From the NCBI GenBank assembly GCA_030549495.1, contig JAUIRK010000554.1, positions 1 through 64,000 on the forward strand: 64,000 nucleotides of DNA, given 5' to 3'. The position numbers and the translations under genes were made by a program. Below the pieces are notes generated by a model. The model saw only the letters and a list, made by a program, of their open reading frames with translations. It searched no databases and was not told where the DNA came from. The stretch comes from Nectonema munidae. Its lineage: Eukaryota > Nematomorpha > Nectonematoida > Nectonematidae. How positions within the stretch are numbered: position 1 is the stretch's first letter; every line of letters begins with the position of its first letter. Positions 23,901-33,899 of the stretch are shown one piece after another.

Positions 23901-26900
23901 AAGACACATTGTCGCATTTGGTAAAGGATTAATTAAGTTTATTGTTGCTATTGCTTTTTTATCTCTCGTAGATTGCAATAAAAGTTTGCTAGCATTGCAG
24001 GCCTCCATTTTCCTTTATATTTCTTTGCTATATTATTTTTCCCCGTGTTGGTCACTAATAACAATCTGAATCATTTAAATGAAAAATGTTGAAAAGAATT
24101 TAAAATGTCAACTTTGAGTGACAGTTTGCAAACATAAATATGTGTTTAGTTATCATTCCTGTGTTTTCCAAGTAGCTCTTTGCAAACTGCTTGGAAACTT
24201 TGCCAAGCTTTTAACTCGTGATCATTGATTAGCAAATCAATAATTTTGTCAAGCATAAGTTTACGTATTTGAGGTCCAATAAAAATTTCTTCGATTTTTT
24301 TGGTATCATTTTATTTCAGAAAATTGGGTTCCCAATACCGAAATACTAGTCCTGATCAGGGTTGTGGGGTAGCAAAATATTTAGCGACTTCAATTCCCCT
24401 TGGACACTAACCAAAGTGTCTATGAGTTCATTTCTTAATCTAACAATGAATATAAGTATTAAAATTGGAGTCCGAGTCTCAATAATTATTACAAATATTA
24501 TTCCTTCTTCATTAGTGCCAACATAATGTGTAATGGCGACATTCAAAATTATTTAAGCCTATATTGATTATATCCCGGGATGGCCATTTTGAAAGAATAT
24601 AATGCTCTTTTTTCGCTCCAGCATTCCATTCACCAAGGAATCACATATCTTTTGAAGTTTATAGTCCATTTAAATAGTGAAACTACTTTAAAGTTAGCAC
24701 ACAAAAGCTATTTTTTCAAGAATAAAAGACAATGTTTCATATGTTTCCTTTAACATAACAGAATGTGTAATAGGCACATATGGAAAAGTACTATCAATTT
24801 GCAAAACAACAACTTTATTACGGTATTGATGCGTATTAATAAAGAATTTCCACTCTTGTAAGATATAATTATTTCAAGATCATTAAGCGAAGCTTCAGAA
24901 TTTTTTGGAAAACTAAAAATATTTTTGCAAATCATCAGAACAAGTTCTAAAACTCGTAATTTTTACATTTTGTGATGTGAATTAAATTTAATCAGCTCTT
25001 TTGTGTAAGCTAGATCTGTTACTAAGTCGCTTTGCTTCAATAATATTTGCTCCGACTCAAATTATCCATTAAAATCAGCATTTCTCTACTCAGTAAAGGA
25101 TAAATGGATTTCCTAAGGTGCTTCAGAAACATAAATTCTGATACGTGAGAAATAGGGAACATAATAGACCTGATATTGAGATAGACAAAAATTTTTATAC
25201 TTTTTTTAGTATGACTTAATAGTTTCAAATTATTTTATTCCATTTTTGAAATACCTTTGCATCAACTAATCAAAAGTAAGAATATGTTTCATTATCTCCC
25301 GGTTCTCTCCAGATCATTGAAATATCAAATGGTAGTTTTTTTTACTTCTATTAAACATCTTGACATTGAGCTTGAACAATTTTAACAGCATGTGTGATTT
25401 ACCCTATTTTGTCTTTATTCGCAACGCTACATTTAAAATAGAGAATAGAAAGAGTTTTAACATTAGAAGTAAGACTTGATTGATGTTTTCCAAATGACGT
25501 AATTTACACAAATATAGCAAAATATATATGGATAATTTTTACAACTTCTCTTAGGCATTCTAAAAATTTTGTATTATATTAAAAAAGTTGTCTTAAAAAA
25601 TATATGAAAATGTAGATTATTTGAAAATGTAGGTGTTATTTCTAACATACCATTTTTAATGTTGTAATTAGATGATTGGGTGATTAACTCTTTTAATAAA
25701 TCTGATGATATGTGAGTTGAGTCATATAACGTATTTGTACATACATATCCTAAAATAAACATTTTTGCATAATTTTTTTCTGATGTATTAGATACAGTCA
25801 ATCATTCGACTCAAGTTTTGTCTGCGGAATGCGAATCAGAGATCAGAAGCTAAAACAGCCGTTCTCAAGAGAAGCACGAACAGGCAGCAGTCTTCCTTAT
25901 CCAAGTGCCTATTTGGAGATGACCTCAAGCAAAAGCTCACCCTTGAAGGATATCAACTCTTTTACAAGAAGTTGACTAGAGACTTGCTCATTTTGGAAGT
26001 AAGCCTTCCGTTCTCTCAATGTTACAGTGTGGTAAAGGTTATATGGGTGCAGGGGCGCCAACCTGCGGTCTGTGTACTTGAAAATTATTATAAGTTGTCT
26101 GGCAAGACTACAGAAGGTAACAAAAAATCAAGCAGTATTTTATAAAGTTTACAGCACATAAAGAATATAAAATATAGAGATTATGGCACTCCTTAAACCT
26201 TATTCGTACACTATTTATGTAAGAATTTCCGTAAGTTTAAAAAATATATATCATTTGAATCATGTATCATCTCAAAGCTCTATTAATAGAGATGGTAATA
26301 GGAAGCGCCGTAACCAGAAAATTTACAAGAGTGGGCTCTAGACATTTAAAAAAATTTCAGATATCACACAAATTTTTTCAGTGCTTAAATGCTAGCTAAC
26401 TTGAACGTCTGTTTAAAAAGTTAAAATCCTGGAAAACTTATATGCAAAGATAGAAGTTTGTGTGAATTCTTTATAATAATTTTATTTATAATCTTAATCC
26501 AGTATATTTTCTCAATAAATTCCTTCACTTTTTAAAACTTAATAATTTTAATTATAAAATAAACATAGAAATGAACTTTTTTGTACAATGAAGTAATTTT
26601 TCAATGTCAAAAATTCCTTCCAATAAGCCAATTTTTGGCTATTGTAAAGTAAAAGTATACGATTTTTTACTTTAAAAATATATTGTCTTGGACATGAGAT
26701 GTTTTGGTGTTTCAATACAAGTGTAAGTGAATAAGAATTCCAATTTTAATGAGAGAGTTTGAAAATTATTTTCAATTCTTGATATTTACCCTATTTTTCT
26801 GTTTTTTTATACCTTAGTACATCCACTACACAGGTTCTTTAAAAGTCAAAATGCCTGCTGAAGTTTTCTTAAGTTCCTTATGCAGCTACTTCACAAGTTC

Positions 26901-29900
26901 CTCGCTTAAAAACTTTGAAAGCAACGCGAAAAAAAGACTGCTCAGAGAAAATGCTGACAAACTACTTGTAAGCTTGCTATCTTAATTCCTATTTCTAGTC
27001 AGTGCCGTCACCAGATCTCTGAGAAAGTGTATACATTTAATTCCATTGCGAGATCTCCCTCCCCTATCTCTTATCCACGGACCCGTCTGTATCAATCATG
27101 GTCGTGGAGTCGGTGTGAGATCGTATTAATTATTGCGACTTGGACTCCTGTTTTAAAAATACTTATATTGATAATTGTTCGATTAACAAAGTAAATTCAT
27201 TGACCCACTTTTTAGGGCCTAGCTTTTTGATTCCTTGAAATTTTCTTTGTTCAAGTGATCAAAATGTTGGCAACGGATGCAATATTTTTTTTAATCCATG
27301 CCTTATTTTTGGATCTTTTGTGGTTTCTCAATGCAACAATATCGAGGCATGTCTTGTTTATCCGTTCCCCGGAAAATTGTTCTTTCGTTATTCAGTAGGC
27401 ATGTCGCTATGAACAATCTCACAAGTGTTAAAATGCCACGGAAACTTATATCTGCATCTCCGCAAAATGTTTTGGGAAACCAGACAAACTATTCCCATTT
27501 TTCTTGATTCATTAAAACCAACACTCAACCAAACAAATTGCAAGGCGCTAAGCTTACTATCTCTGTATGCTGGATGCATATCAATCTTAATCTGAGGTAG
27601 GAGATGAGATTGAGCCAGAAACCACTCCTGTCTAATTTCGACAGGTCAAGTCAATTATATCTACACCTATCCTGTTTCTTGAATAACACAACAACAAAAG
27701 CTTAGTTCAGCTTAATAGTCTAGAGTTTTTCTTAAGAATAACCCAGTGTATGTGCTTTATTTTTTGTAGATATATTATTTAATATATAGTTATCTTATGA
27801 TTATCTTCAGAAAATTGCGGTAGCACATAAATACATCTTCTGGCTGAAATGTCAAACTTATTTAGTTTTTATAACAAATTCCAAGTCTGTCTTATGGAAT
27901 AAACTTTACACTTCACTATAATATATTTTGTTGACGTATATTGATTGATAACAAATAATCAATCATTCACCAATACTAACAACACATGCATTTTACTGTT
28001 GCCAGATACACGCGCGTTTTTCATTACACATTGTAATCAGGGTTATGGAGACGGAGTCGTAAAAATAATTATTGCGACTGTGACTCCCATTTTAAAAATA
28101 GTCTTGTTCATGATTGCTAGATTAAAAACCAAATTCATAGGCACTCTCTTTAGCGCACAATATTGCCCAAACGCAAGATGAAAAATCCTTATTATTTTGG
28201 CGTTATTGTGTGTTTTTGCAACTCATAGAAAAGGGCAAAATTCAATGGAATTCAAGACTGAACTTTTTTATCATATGAATACTTAGTAAAAGTGCAAAGC
28301 TCAGTTTATAAGTAGAAGCCTTTTAGGAAGAAAAAAAATTTTAACCAAAAATACCTTTTAAAAAATAATTGAGGATAAATTTCGTTTATGTTTGGTATTA
28401 TTTTGTCTTAGATGAAAGGGTTATAGGCAATAATTTGAATTTTTTGAAGAAAATGTAAAACAGACTAAATTACAGATTACCATAACTTGCCTTTAAATAC
28501 TTTTTTCCTTCTTCGAGCACAGTATTCAATGTTAAATGTTATCAGAGATGCGGAGCCAGAAGGGAAATATCAAACCCTGACTCTTATTACTAGAAAAATT
28601 CGACTCTAAGTCCAAATAACTTAAAAACTTGATAAACTCTTCGCTTCCGACTTTGACCGAAGAAGGGCGACTCCATACGCTTGCAAAAATGAAACTTTAC
28701 TGTTTCGCGTATTGATATTTTCATGAATTCGATATTTTAAAAAATTTGGTAAACTGAAAGTAGATTGAATGAACAGAACTTGCTATGATTACCTAGCTAT
28801 GCAAGTTTAAGTATTCGCACATGCGCGCGACTCGTCAATAAAGTATCAATAAATGCAAGCTGTAATACAAATCACACAAGTTTATAAATGATATATCTTT
28901 GAAAAATAGTAAGCATAAAAATCGAGCATACCGACGTATAAGATATATTTTGCTTATCTGAAATAAACATGAGGACAGAAAATATTCAAGAACTCTGGTA
29001 AACTGAAAATACATTGAAATAAAGAGAACAAAACAATTGAACTTTGGAGAAACTATGAAAGCGGCTGTCAATAAATTAATCTGTAACTAGTATGTGAGTA
29101 GTTATCGACATGTCACATCAACAGACAACAAGTAAAGAAAACTTAGAAGGAGTTTTCTTGTCTTCAAAATCGATAGATTAAACGGGTTTTGCTTTATTTT
29201 TTTATTTTGAAAAATGTCTTACGCGCCTATGTTGTTCCAATATTTGATCAAAAAATTCAATCTGCCATACATATATATATTTATTCATCATATCTTGCCT
29301 ACATAACGACGGCCTATTTCAAATTTAATTGTACTCTCAGCTCACTTTCAAAATTTCAAATTGGCACTTTTTCAAATATTTTTTCTACAGAAATTTAAAA
29401 AAAAATTTCACTCTCTATTGATTAAAGTACTTATTTTTCAATGCTATATGCCAATTCATGCTTCAATTCATGTTGTTATTTCTGTGGTGAATAAACATTT
29501 TTTTCCCAATTCTATTTGCTCTATTTATTTCAGGAAATCTCATTCAAGGAGTTTGAATCCTTTTTTGAATTTATCAAATATTCATCTGATATCAAAGTTG
29601 CTTTGGACTTTTACAAGCTCTCGCATACTTCTATCGATGCTAGTATTTTTTTTCTTTTTTTCAAAATTTTTCTTCCAGATTTTCCAATAATTTCCACGGC
29701 CTGTACAAGTACACGTATAGATAACAGGAAATTGTCCGAACGAAAAAATGTTTGAACACTTTTATGATTATTTTGACAGCTAAAAACACCAAACAATGAC
29801 ATGTTAATGACGTATTTAGCTGTGAAATAAATGAAAATGTTAGATTTTCTAACTTCATGCAATCTCCTAGAAGCCTTGTGTGTGATACACATTTCAAAGC

Positions 29901-32414
29901 TCATTTTGACTTTTACCAATAATCTTTATTCGTGTTTAAAAATGACTTTCATTTTGTTAATTATTATTGTTGACCTACAAAACTTATAAAGAATGTGAAA
30001 TTTTATTTGGATGAAACTTTTAAAACATGAAATGATTGTATCAGAAAATTTTATATCAGTTTTGTTTCGGTAAATAAAAGTGCTTCATCTTACTTCACGT
30101 CTTCTCGAGGAATAAAATTCACAAATAATAAAAAACATTTCAATAGATAATAAATGAAAACAGTTTTATTATACGTAATTCTTTAAATTCTGTACAAGTC
30201 GATGAAAATTTTTGGGTATATTCATCTGAAATGGAGAAAACCTCGACCACTGAGAGCTGATTTTAGGTCTCTTTGTTGAAGACAAAGTATGGACGGTAAC
30301 TATACTTTGATCCAAATTTGAGGTGTTGTGTTTCCATTTTTTTCATCATTTATCTCTCCTTTGTTTTTGGCCTGCAATCATAAAAAGCTTAATGAAATAT
30401 AGGACAACATTCTCCATCTTTTTAAAAGTATGTATATATGCAAGCTATGTGCTTTTCCCTTTATGCGTTTAAATTTCTTTTAGTCTGTACATAAAAATTT
30501 AATCATTGCCAAAACTTTTATTCTCTATAATTTTTTACAATTATAAAATTATAAAAAAAATTGAAATTTTTTTCTTCCTTACGAAAAAAAAAATTTTATA
30601 TGTAGAGAATGATTTTTTATATGTATTATAGAAGTGTCTTAATAATTTAAAATTCAAAATCCTCCACATGCCGGATTTCATTGGTTGTATATACAATCTT
30701 TTTCCATCTTTCATAATATGTAATAATGATAAAATTATGAACCTTAATACGATAGAATTGTTTATCAGTTCAACCTCTGTATTAAGAAAACCTCATTCTT
30801 TTGTTTTTTTTTTAAGAGAATAGGAATTCCACTATTCTTCTCATTTAGTTTATTTCTAGTTTTCAGTCATATATTTTTTTTATTATACTCGTCATTTGAA
30901 ATGATCTATTTGCTCGATACATACTTCATTTTTTACAATTAAAGATATGAAGGCGAATAAAAATGAATGAACCAATAGAAACAGACGCAATTGTGGATAA
31001 TTTAGTGTCTGTAATATAAGATATCGATATCTTTTTTTGAATAAATTTTAGAAACATTGATTCACGTTGCGAAAATTGTTGCTGGAATAGAGCTTTCAGA
31101 AAACATTGCTCACATTTTGTTTTCCATATTCGATGAAAATAGTAAGTTTTCTTTATTTATTTTTTTATTATAAAACTAAAATCAATAACTAATGAGAGAC
31201 TAAATTCTGCTGTGTTGATTGAGCAAAGATTGAGATCGCTTTCCCATATAAAAAAATCAAAAAAAATTATAAGAAAAGTTTTAGAGCATCATATTAAATG
31301 TAAAATCAAGGGTAAGGCAAAAATAAGTTGTGGAAAAAGACAGTGTAAAATCGGATTCAAATGTAAATGAGGAACAAAAAGGGGAAGAATGAAGAAAAAA
31401 TTAATAGTCGAACTATTGATTGATTTACTATCGATTGTATTTAAACTGCTAAATTTTTATTATTTTTATATTTTTGATAATCGAATTCTGATTGTTCATT
31501 TGTATGATTTATAAAATAAAGAAATTTAAATAAAACGAATTTTTTGAACAAAGTAAACTTTATTAAGGTAAATATTTTCGGTTCAATCATGAACCTTTAT
31601 CAAGAAAAAATGTGATAAATTTGTTGGAAGTCAAACAAAAAGAAGGGTGTCAATGTGAATGCATTTAACAAAAGAAAAAGCAATTCGGTGTAAGTGGTAA
31701 TGCTTTATAATAATGCGTTTTGTATTATATAAATGATAAGAGGTGATGAAAAATGTTTAGGTGTGAAATATAGTTATATATAGAACGGAGATAATTGTGT
31801 GGAAAAGAAAGATAACATTATATGATATCAAATTTAGAATTGATGTTAAACATGTATATAATATATCAAAATAGAACCTTGTACTGGTTTGGAAAATTTT
31901 CACAACGGTTAATGCAACCGTTAAATTTGTTAGAAAAATATACGTTTTTTATTACGTCTAATCGGGTGGTTCTCACATTTTAGAATATTCATCCTACAGT
32001 TGCTAGAATATCACAAATTAACATCAAAATTATACTGACTTAGAACCAGACATGGACTTTCCATAAAATCAAAAACTAATATAGTCATCCCCAGAACAAT
32101 TTTTTTGAATATTTCAAAAATTTCAACATATATTTTAATATAGCGGATCAAAAAATTGGATTAAAGGAAGAAAAAGTGTTCAGTAGCTTCTCAGCTCACT
32201 AGTTACACCCTAGCAAAGAAGTGTCAAATATTTATTTTTGTCACATTTTTTAGATGATGGAGATTTGAGCAGTCAAGAGTTTTTCAAAATTACCAATTGT
32301 CGTTTATTTCGCGGACACAGTCATTCTACTTCAAGTTCAGAAGGGATTTTCAAAAACTTAATTTCTTCCATGTTTTCTTCTTTCTCTCGATGCCTAGCAA
32401 AACAGGATGGCTGA
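14844..32414 (+). CDS. MICU1: MICU1, mitochondrial calcium uptake protein 1 (gene span, ten exons seen)
   Basis: MICU1 sits in the mitochondrial intermembrane space, binds calcium through two EF-hands and gates the uniporter MCU/EMRE. Exons: 14844-14968, 18561-18780, 21469-21542, 21769-21877, 22500-22582, 25792-25998, 26818-26967, 29534-29642, 31052-31141, 32254-32414. All phases fit: 0, 1, 0, 1, 0, 0, 0, 1, 1. Signatures in order are a basic segment KSPFKDKK, then IEYENRIRKYSS with KIFRYFATIK (the uniporter-contacting region of the family), MTPRDFFASLTPG, EF-hand 1 DLDGNNVVDFEE, EF-hand 2 DENNDGDLSSQE, and a C-terminal helix with SRCLAKQDG, where the family has its MICU2-linking cysteine. 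About 440 residues are assembled, compared with about 476 in human MICU1. The missing part is the mitochondrial targeting/membrane N-terminus. An insert rich in Ser and Lys between FATIK and MTPRDF is longer than in mammals. AATAAA signals lie at 32598 and 32702. Confidence 0.92.
15240..15304 (-). repeat. inverted partial copy of MICU1 exon
   Basis: This is the reverse complement of 18713-18778 with one base missing in the T7 run of the exon (T6 here). The match covers the codons for SEILMTPRDF through GVMQS and ends abruptly on both sides. It lies in the MICU1 intron before the parent exon. It cannot be translated in frame, so it is a fragment, not a second exon. Confidence 0.88.
15449..15820 (-). 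CDS. orphan open frame, 123 residues, unrecognised
   Basis: A minus-strand open frame rich in Lys, Arg and Ser, with pieces such as VRIIPTELNCMRT and THTRREECRRVALK-like sequence. No family was recognised. Near its 3' end TTTGATTC/GTAAGC would make a good splice donor, so part could be an exon of an antisense transcript. It lies about 150 bases upstream, on the same strand, of the inverted MICU1 fragment. It is equally likely to be chance or transposon debris. Confidence 0.25.
   Translation of the reverse strand: MNRLLILLYLFYNKRVSGTKSLKIKLKKKLPPFLCLIPSKQKEYNLIAHYSSSSMVRIIPTELNCMRTNGKRTSSQAKFYRPMDKSKKAQPIHTRREECRRVALKLTTPPCSLIRKLDSLFAN
16154..16291 (+). mobile_element. TTAA-bounded MITE, copy 3 (diverged)
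   Basis: Starts TTAACCCATTTACGGCC and ends TACTTAATGGGTTAA. Internal CGTCTGCGTTT and ATATCGTCTGATT are shared with the other copies. It lies about 170 bases before a piggyBac transposase remnant. Confidence 0.65.
16457..17021 (+). mobile_element. piggyBac transposase remnant (C-terminal half)
   Basis: Decayed frames read IVAV, then YSTAEKKKVQLNQPKILH, YNKFMRFVDLMDQSISQYR, KWYWPVMTNIIDMLV and, at the end, the cysteine-rich CRHCKSQTNKKCERCGV with HVKCF. This is the order of the piggyBac C-terminus: the catalytic Asp region (VDLMDQ), then the RING-like cysteine domain that binds the element end. Several stops and frame changes are present and the N-terminal half is missing. Elements of this family insert at TTAA. 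Confidence 0.82.
17022..18080. other. MICU1 intron, nothing recognised
   Basis: AT-rich. The frame at 17608-17835 is a low-complexity Tyr/Phe/His/Ile run without recognisable motifs. Confidence 0.4.
18081..18340. repeat. short tandem repeat split by a SINE
   Basis: The unit ATTACAAAAAGATGTGATTG followed by AGTTCCAAGGGGGTGTAAT occurs at 18081-18133 and again at 18281-18340. A SINE (18136-18277) sits between the two. Confidence 0.7.
18136..18277 (-). repeat. tRNA-derived SINE, full-looking copy
   Basis: Read on the minus strand it begins GGGCGTGAGTAAGGCTGGTT (A-box region), has CTTGGGTTCGATCC (a good B box of an RNA polymerase III promoter), and ends with a non-tRNA tail CACCCCACGGTACC. AATTACAAAA lies on both sides (18122-18131 and 18279-18288) and is probably the target duplication. 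Related copies are at 23753-23892, 10275-10345 and 45433-45466. Confidence 0.78.
18561..18780 (+). CDS. MICU1: MICU1 exon (IEYENRIR to MTPRDF)
   Basis: The acceptor GTTTTAG ends at 18560 and the donor CCAG/GTTTTT follows 18780 (phase 1). It encodes VIEYENRIRKYSSLDK, then KIFRYFATIK, a Ser/Lys-rich insert and MTPRDFFASLTPG. An alternative donor at 18764 (GGA/GTTATG, phase 0) would join in frame directly to the exon at 21769 and skip the 21469 exon. Confidence 0.9.
18781..21468. other. MICU1 intron
   Basis: Mostly AT-rich. A + strand open frame at about 19990-20150 (pieces ILDPEETFVLKLRG and VQFVGFDRLFFGG) looks more ordered than chance but matches nothing I know. The frame at 20188-20370 is not supported. 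From 21283 the sequence is the upstream part of a block duplicated at 22783. Confidence 0.35.
21283..21468 (+). repeat. duplicated intron block, copy 1
   Basis: Matches 22783-22955 at an offset of 1500 bases with a few substitutions (shared: CTAAAGCGGCCAATTAAAAA and TCCATTGCTTCCAAGTGAAT). It abuts the MICU1 exon at 21469. Confidence 0.85.
21469..21542 (+). CDS. MICU1: MICU1 exon (probable, linker before EF-hand core)
   Basis: The acceptor TTTTATTCAG is at 21459-21468 and the donor AAAATA/GTACTA is at 21542. It encodes ELNCEGQSFYTFGMN plus GITELLGKKI. Entry phase 1 and exit phase 0 fit both neighbours exactly, and the length fills the variable linker between the MTPRDF and ISYSDY motifs. Sequence identity with other MICU1 proteins is weak here, so this call rests on phase and position. 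Confidence 0.6.
21769..21877 (+). CDS. MICU1: MICU1 exon (ISYSDYIFLVTILS)
   Basis: The acceptor TTCTTATAG is at 21760-21768 and the donor TCAA/GTAAGT at 21877. It encodes SILNEICLQGMISYSDYIF and LVTILS, matching SIFYTLGECGLISFSDYIF and LTTVLS of human MICU1. Confidence 0.92.
22270..22326. mobile_element. hAT-like element end (fragment)
   Basis: AAGGTTGGCAACCACTG at 22295-22311 resembles the CAGTGGTTGCCAACCTT terminus of hAT elements. The other end was not found. Confidence 0.4.
22500..22582 (+). CDS. MICU1: MICU1 exon with EF-hand 1
   Basis: The acceptor TTCTTTTCAG ends at 22499 and the donor GAAAGG/GTACAC is at 22582. It encodes TPFKHIDLAFKVF followed by the calcium loop DLDGNNVVDFEE. Loop positions 1, 3, 5, 9 and 12 are D, D, N, D, E, so the site looks able to bind calcium. 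Confidence 0.93.
22783..22985 (+). repeat. duplicated intron block, copy 2, with decayed exon acceptor
   Basis: Bases 22783-22955 repeat 21283-21460. The copy then jumps to sequence like the start of the 21769 exon (TTTTCTTATGGGAGTCTTAC, against TTTTCTTATAGGAGTCTTAT), skipping the 21469 exon. The acceptor AG is changed to GG and the exon similarity stops after about 12 bases. Confidence 0.82.
23068..23192 (+). repeat. 125-bp direct repeat, copy 1
   Basis: Practically identical to 23252-23376 (starts GTTATTTCAATTAATCTG, ends AACAAGGAGTTGAA). It lies in the MICU1 intron 22583-25791. Confidence 0.92.
23252..23376 (+). repeat. 125-bp direct repeat, copy 2
   Basis: Second copy of 23068-23192, separated from it by about 60 AT-rich bases. 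A large hairpin follows directly at 23377. Confidence 0.92.
23377..23543. repeat. long hairpin (inverted repeat, arms about 65 bp)
   Basis: The left arm GGAAAACATCTTTTTCATC through ACAATTAAAT pairs with the right arm ATTTAATTGT through GATGAAAAAGATGTTTCC, with only a few mismatches. The loop is about 35 AT-only bases. It is close to perfect, hence young or maintained. There are no coding frames. Confidence 0.88.
23753..23892 (-). repeat. tRNA-derived SINE, second full-looking copy
   Basis: The minus strand reads GGCGTGAGAATTGGTTGGTT (A-box region) and CTTGGGTTCGATCC (B box), ending at GGTACC, as in the copy at 18136. It lies in a MICU1 intron, antisense to the gene. Confidence 0.78.
24175..25230 (-). 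mobile_element. transposon-associated ORF remnant (VPITHSVMLKETYE / GPQIRKL family)
   Basis: Minus-strand frames read KVVVLQIDSTFPYVPITHSV and MLKETYETLSFILEK (about 24880-24720), then IFIGPQIRKLMLDKII and KAWQSFQAVCKELLGKHRND (about 24310-24160). I know this order (HSV-KETYE, FVGPQIR-L, AWN-F--V--NFLGN) from a multicopy arthropod ORF of unassigned transposon class. The middle is interrupted, partly by a GGAGTC-type repeat at 24346-24546. The remnant at 52378-52650 belongs to the same family. Confidence 0.6.
24346..24546. repeat. GGAGTCGG-family repeat fragment (hAT-type, non-autonomous)
   Basis: Starts CAGGGTTGTGGGGT and contains ATTGGAGTCCGAGTCTCAAT, with TTAATCTAACAATGAATATA in common with copies at 27093 and 28037. 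The full copy at 57854-58570 shows that this family has CAGGGCTT ends and 8-bp target duplications. Confidence 0.5.
25792..25998 (+). CDS. MICU1: MICU1 exon (IQSIIR to LTRDLLILE)
   Basis: The acceptor GTATTAG ends at 25791 and the donor GGAA/GTAAGC is at 25998; 69 codons, phase 0 both ends. It encodes IQSIIRLKFCLR, a Ser/Lys-rich stretch, LFGDDLKQKLTLEGYQLF and LTRDLLILE, matching VQSIIR, FFGADLKGKLTI-FLEF and LQHDVLKLE of human MICU1. A second acceptor at 25797 would remove two residues (IQ). Confidence 0.93.
26050..26080. mobile_element. hAT-like left end (fragment)
   Basis: CAGGGGCGCCAACCTGCGGT is a typical hAT terminus. The matching right end and target duplication were not located. Confidence 0.35.
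26818..26967 (+). CDS. MICU1: MICU1 exon (inter-EF-hand helices)
   Basis: The acceptor ACCTTAG ends at 26817 and the donor CTACTT/GTAAGC is at 26967; 50 codons, phase 0. It encodes YIHYTGSLKVKMPAEVFLSS, LCSYFTSSSLKNFES and KKRLLRENADKLL. The position corresponds to [20 protein letters not shown] and the following helices in human MICU1, with low identity. Confidence 0.88.
26968..29533. other. MICU1 intron with GGAGTCGG-type repeat fragments
   Basis: Fragments of one repeat family start at about 27093 (GTCGTGGAGTCGGTGTG), 28037 (CAGGGTTATGGAGACGGAGT) and 28553 (GATGCGGAGCCAGAAGG). No other exon or gene was seen, and the overlapping open frames carry no recognisable motifs. Confidence 0.5.
29534..29642 (+). 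CDS. MICU1: MICU1 exon (EISFKEFESFFEF)
   Basis: The acceptor TTATTTCAG ends at 29533 and the donor GATGCTA/GTATTT is at 29642 (phase 1). It encodes EISFKEFESFFEFIKYSSD, IKVALDFYKLS and SID, matching LTFQEVENFFTFLKNIND, VDTALSFYHMA and SLD in human MICU1. Confidence 0.93.
29643..31051. other. MICU1 intron, nothing recognised
   Basis: AT-rich, with no repeat or exon identified. The minus-strand open frames at 29611-29919 overlap the exon end and have no coding character. Confidence 0.4.
31052..31141 (+). CDS. MICU1: MICU1 exon (VAKIVAGIELSENIAH)
   Basis: The acceptor TTTTAG ends at 31051 and the donor AATA/GTAAGT is at 31141; phase 1 both ends. It encodes TLIHVAKIVAGIELSENIAH and ILFSIFDEN, the approach helix and first residues of EF-hand 2. 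Confidence 0.93.
31142..32253. other. MICU1 last intron; hammerhead-like snippet at 31560-31612
   Basis: On the minus strand the stretch reads CTTGATAAAGGTTC, a six-base loop, then GAACCGAAAAT. This resembles the core of hammerhead-like motifs (CTGATGA, stem, CGAAAC) common in retroelement ends, but with changed core bases. No other structure was seen. Confidence 0.35.
32254..32414 (+). CDS. MICU1: MICU1 last exon with EF-hand 2 and stop
   Basis: The acceptor ATTTTTTAG ends at 32253. It completes the loop DENNDGDLSSQE (calcium positions D, N, D, D, S, E), then reads FFKITNCRLFRG, a Ser/His-rich linker, IFKNLISSMFSSFSRCLAKQ and DG, ending in TGA (32412-32414). In human MICU1 this region is VSIMKQRLMRG to MQAMWKCAQ, so the helix and cysteine are kept while the tail is shorter. 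Confidence 0.92.
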
Positions 32415-33890
32415 GAAATAATGATGAAATGACGTTGTTTTCCTTTTATTACAAATAATATATACAGATTCATACTTCACATATCTTATTTACATTTTAC
32501 GGTTCATTATATCGCAAAAGCATTCATTTATTATTTCTTTGACACTTATTTAAAAAGATATAATAGTGTTAATCTAAATTGTTACAGATATTTATTTAAT
32601 AAAATTAGAACTTTTATTTATGAATGTTCCTAATTTTCTTTATGATTTGACATTTTTCTTTTACGCCATTTCTTTATTTCAAACGAAAATTAATTGCAAA
32701 GAATAAACAATTTGGTGCCATTTTACACTTTAACTCATCCATTCTAATCTAAAAAATGGATGTAGAGAAAAGATAAAATTTATACAATTCTTTAATAATC
32801 CGTTAAGGCCCAATGCTGCTCATCGCCCCATAAAATAAAAATTATTTGTTTCCAGATAAATTTAATTGAAAAAGGCGAGCATACTCTTAATGAAGCGAAC
32901 CACCTCATTGAAACGAATACACACAATTGAACAACCAAATCTCATGCAAAAACATCACACTCACGCGTTCCTCAAGGAAACTCGCTTATACCAATCCTTT
33001 TTACATGTCAGACATCCCTTTAAATATTTTCACGATTAAAAAATTATGCTCATTCAAATCCAGTTGCATATTTTTATTGCTTGTCTATGTTCTAACCAAT
33101 GCAATTTGATTGAATAATTCCATGTTGTCCTCTTGTGATACAATTAATCAAATCATTTTCATAGTTTTCAGATGGTTCTCTATGGAGAGAACATTTAATC
33201 TTTGAAAAAGCTTCCTCACTCGTATTAACAATGTAAACATATGGAAGAAATGTATTTATATATTTGCCAAGATTTGGCTATGCCTCTTTACAATTTATAT
33301 AAGAGTTATATACATTGCATTATCCATACAAATAACAACTTTGAAATAAGTTTTTTTGAATTTAAACTTTTCCTAATTTATTCAAAAAATTAACATATTT
33401 TAGAGGATTATTGCATTTGGGAATTTAATATTATGCTATTTAATTATTATCAACATCAGCAAATAAAGATATTTTGAGCTTTTTCTTCCTTTTCTTTCCC
33501 CGATCTTTACAATGATGTTAATTTCTCTAATGAAGCGTACAAACTGATTCATATATAGATATGCCAAATTCATCGTTTATGTTTGAATTATTATTCAAAA
33601 GATATTTTGAAAATTGGTTTCTTAAAGAATATGTAGTTTGTGTAACTTTTTTGCATGCTATAGCTAAAGAAATAATTCCGTTACATATTGCTTCTAGTGA
33701 AAGAGCAAATCTAAATCTTTTTTAAAAATTATTTTTGATGAAAAGTGATTTTTTCACCAATTTTACTCTCAATATGATATTTTAGATTTTCTAAATACAC
33801 CCCATCAATATAAAGAGTGATATAATTTTTCAATACTAGACTAGACTCAATTTTTTCTTAGCAATTATTTTTTCCTTTGGCCATACTACC
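32415..33890. other. MICU1 3' UTR and intergenic DNA
   Basis: Candidate poly-A signals AATAAA lie at 32598 and 32702. Beyond that the sequence is AT-rich with no gene seen. Confidence 0.45.
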
Positions 33891-33899
33891 AAAAATTGT

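Noticed and set aside
29611-29919. Overlapping minus-strand frames of about 100 residues
   Set aside because: They run across the end of a MICU1 exon on the other strand and show no motif; shadow frames.
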